Assembly (NCBI RefSeq): GCF_001667075.1
Contig: NZ_LZIL01000032.1
Coordinates: forward strand, 186,001-250,000
Direction of reading: 5' to 3'
Length of the DNA stretch: 64,000 nt
From: Mycobacterium sp. 852014-52450_SCH5900713
GTDB lineage: Bacteria; Actinomycetota; Actinomycetes; Mycobacteriales; Mycobacteriaceae
Both the position numbers and the translations under genes were made by a program. Shown here one piece after another: positions 62,630 through 64,000 of this stretch (position 1 is the stretch's first letter; each line of letters begins with the position of its first letter). The notes under the pieces were generated by a model. It was not told the origin of the DNA and made no database searches. It saw only the letters and a program-made list of their open reading frames with translations.

Positions 62630-63634
62630 ATGCGCGCAGTCGTCATCACCAAGCGTGGCGGTCCGTCGGTGCTGCGCGTCCAGCAGCGGCCCGACCCCCC
62701 GCCGCCGGGTCCGGGGCAGCTGCGGGTGGCGGTGCGCGCAGCGGGCGTGAACTTCGCCGATCACCTCGCCCGCGTCGGCATGTATCCGGATGCGCCGAAG
62801 CTCCCGGCGGTCGTCGGCTACGAAGTCGCCGGGACCGTCGAGGCCGTCGGCGACGGTGTCGATCCCGGCCGCGTCGGCGACCGGGTGCTGGCGGGTACCC
62901 GCTTTGGCGGCTATGCCGAGATCGTCAACGTGGCCGCGAGCGACTCGGTGCCGCTGCCGGCCGCAATGAGCTTCGAGGAGGGCGCCGCCGTCCCGGTCAA
63001 TTACGCGACCGCGTGGGCCGCGCTGCACGGGTACGGGTCGCTGCGCGCCGGGGAAAGGGTGCTGGTGCACGCCGCGGCCGGCGGGGTCGGTATCGCGGCC
63101 ATCCAGTTCGCGAAGGCCGCCGGGGCCGAGGTGCATGGCACCGCGTCGCCGGCGAAACACGAGAAGCTGGCCGAACTGGGGGTGGACCGGGCGATCGACT
63201 ACCGCCGTGACGGCTGGTGGCGTGGCATGGATCCCTACGACGTGGTGCTCGACGCGCTCGGTGGCACGTCGCTGCGGCGGTCCTACGCATTGCTGCGGCC
63301 GGGCGGACGGCTGGTCGGGTACGGGGTGTCGAACCTGCAGCATGGCGAGAAGCGCTCGCTGCGGGCGGCCGCCCCGCACGCGTTGGCGATGCTGCGCGGG
63401 TTCAACCTGATCGATCAACTCTCGGAGTCCAAGGTGGTGATCGGCCTCAACATGTTGCGGCTGTGGGACGACCGCGGCACGCTCGAGCCGTGGATCACTC
63501 CGCTGGCCCAGGCGCTCGCCGACGGAACGATCGCTCCCGTCATCCACGCGGCCGTGCCGTTCGCCGACGCGCCGGAGGCACACCGCATCCTGGCGGCCCG
63601 GGAGAACGTCGGCAAGGTAGTCCTGGTGCCGTGA
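62630..63634 (+). CDS. fadB5: zinc-type/quinone oxidoreductase FadB5
   Basis: The 334-residue MDR-family protein starts MRAVVITKRGGPSVLRVQQR, with AAGVNFADHLARVGMYP, FGGYAEIVNVAA, the nucleotide loop VLVHAAAGGVGIAAIQFAKAAGAEVHGTAS and DVVLDALGGTSLRRSYALLRPGGRLVGYG. It matches quinone oxidoreductase/VAT-1-like enzymes and the gene named fadB5 (Rv1912c) in M. tuberculosis. It reduces an enone or quinone with NADPH; the historical name does not prove a beta-oxidation role. GGAGAGAAG lies nine bases before ATG 62630. Confidence 0.87.
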   Translation: MRAVVITKRGGPSVLRVQQRPDPPPPGPGQLRVAVRAAGVNFADHLARVGMYPDAPKLPAVVGYEVAGTVEAVGDGVDPGRVGDRVLAGTRFGGYAEIVNVAASDSVPLPAAMSFEEGAAVPVNYATAWAALHGYGSLRAGERVLVHAAAGGVGIAAIQFAKAAGAEVHGTASPAKHEKLAELGVDRAIDYRRDGWWRGMDPYDVVLDALGGTSLRRSYALLRPGGRLVGYGVSNLQHGEKRSLRAAAPHALAMLRGFNLIDQLSESKVVIGLNMLRLWDDRGTLEPWITPLAQALADGTIAPVIHAAVPFADAPEAHRILAARENVGKVVLVP

Positions 63635-63669
63635 GTTTTTAGCGGCGCTGCAGTGGTTATCTATCTCCC

Positions 63670-64000
63670 ATGGCTGTCACCGAATCCCGCGAGGTCGTCA
63701 TCGAAGCGACACCGGATCAGATACTGGATGTGCTGTTCGACATCGAATCGCTGCCCGAGTGGTCCTCGGTTCACCAGAAGGTGGAGGTTCTCGAGCGGGA
63801 CGATCAGGGCCACCCCACCAGATCGAAGCAAGTGGTCAAACTCGTCGGTGTCAGCGACGAGCAGGAGTTGGCGTACACCGTTCACGACGACGGTGTCAGC
63901 TGGACTCTGGTCAGCGCCAAACAGCAACGCGCGCAAGACGGTCGCTACACGCTGACGCCCGACGGAGACTCCACGCGGGTGAACTTCGATCTCACCGTGG
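63670..64000 (+). CDS. SRPBCC (polyketide cyclase/dehydrase-like) protein, 5' part
   Basis: The visible 110 codons encode an SRPBCC domain: MAVTESREVVIEATPDQILD, VLFDIESLPEWSSVHQKVEVLERD, VVKLVGVSDEQELAYTVHDDGVSWTLVSAKQQRAQDGRYTLTP and VNFDLTV at the window edge. Members bind lipids or polyketide-like ligands, or act in cyclisation. It starts 35 bases after fadB5 and is probably co-transcribed with it. The C-terminal helix is outside the window. Confidence 0.87.
   Translation, partial: MAVTESREVVIEATPDQILDVLFDIESLPEWSSVHQKVEVLERDDQGHPTRSKQVVKLVGVSDEQELAYTVHDDGVSWTLVSAKQQRAQDGRYTLTPDGDSTRVNFDLTV

Noticed and set aside
62546-63583. Long N-terminal extension of the metallo-beta-lactamase-fold frame
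   Set aside because: It runs antisense through fadB5 with low-complexity composition; the domain starts at GTG 62545.

Overview
The window is high-GC actinobacterial DNA and reads as a slow-growing mycobacterium, most likely from the Mycobacterium avium complex. The evidence is the gene families: PPE, cutinase-type Cfp21 and Cut2, FurA-KatG, a single-piece isocitrate lyase 2, a fatty-acyl-AMP ligase, DUF732, a mycobacterial-type L,D-transpeptidase and several LCMT-like methyltransferases. GTG starts are frequent and genes are densely packed on both strands. I see no rRNA, tRNA, CRISPR array, transposase or phage gene.

Layout. 0-10 kb: edge of a Rox-like flavin monooxygenase, hrpA, a membrane esterase, enoyl-CoA hydratase, cfp21, and a block of small stress-type genes (CsbD/coiled-coil and DUF6480-like) with SigF-like promoters. 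10-14 kb: a self-contained ferredoxin / ferredoxin reductase / cytochrome P450 operon, then a MOSC protein. 14-24 kb: secreted and surface proteins (DUF732, C39-like lipoprotein, a PPE protein ending in a SHOCT-like domain), a GT1 glycosyltransferase with a methyltransferase, a flavin-Rieske oxidoreductase and an L,D-transpeptidase. 23.7-26.4 kb: furA-katG with a recognisable leaderless promoter. 27.8-31.6 kb: a compact glycosyltransferase / methyltransferase / alpha-toroid protein cluster of unknown product, with a strong promoter and a palindromic operator over the start point. 31.7-41.3 kb: cut2, a P-type proton ATPase, GH16 glucanase, two LCMT-family methyltransferases, a quinone reductase-like enzyme and a SOUL heme protein. 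41.3-46 kb: aldehyde dehydrogenase under a 34-bp palindrome, then a VOC/AraC/epimerase/ACAD-like operon. 46-64 kb: NYN nuclease, nitronate monooxygenase, tpx, a GlxA/PfpI pair, SDR, DUF2071, serine hydrolase, FAAL (fadD31-like), LLM flavin enzyme, lipoproteins, icl2, a metallo-beta-lactamase-fold hydrolase, fadB5 and an SRPBCC gene cut by the window end. From memory, much of 47.8-63.6 kb follows the M. tuberculosis Rv1932-Rv1912 order in inverted orientation.

The most interesting non-coding signals are a three-copy intergenic repeat (about 12-bp inverted arms always 38 bp apart), two exceptional operator-like palindromes (27726-27741 and 42800-42833), two GC-rich hairpins sharing one arm plus an AT-rich palindrome after icl2, and two DosR-box-like sites upstream of icl2 and of the P-type ATPase. 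All family calls come from reading the translated sequence; no database search was run.
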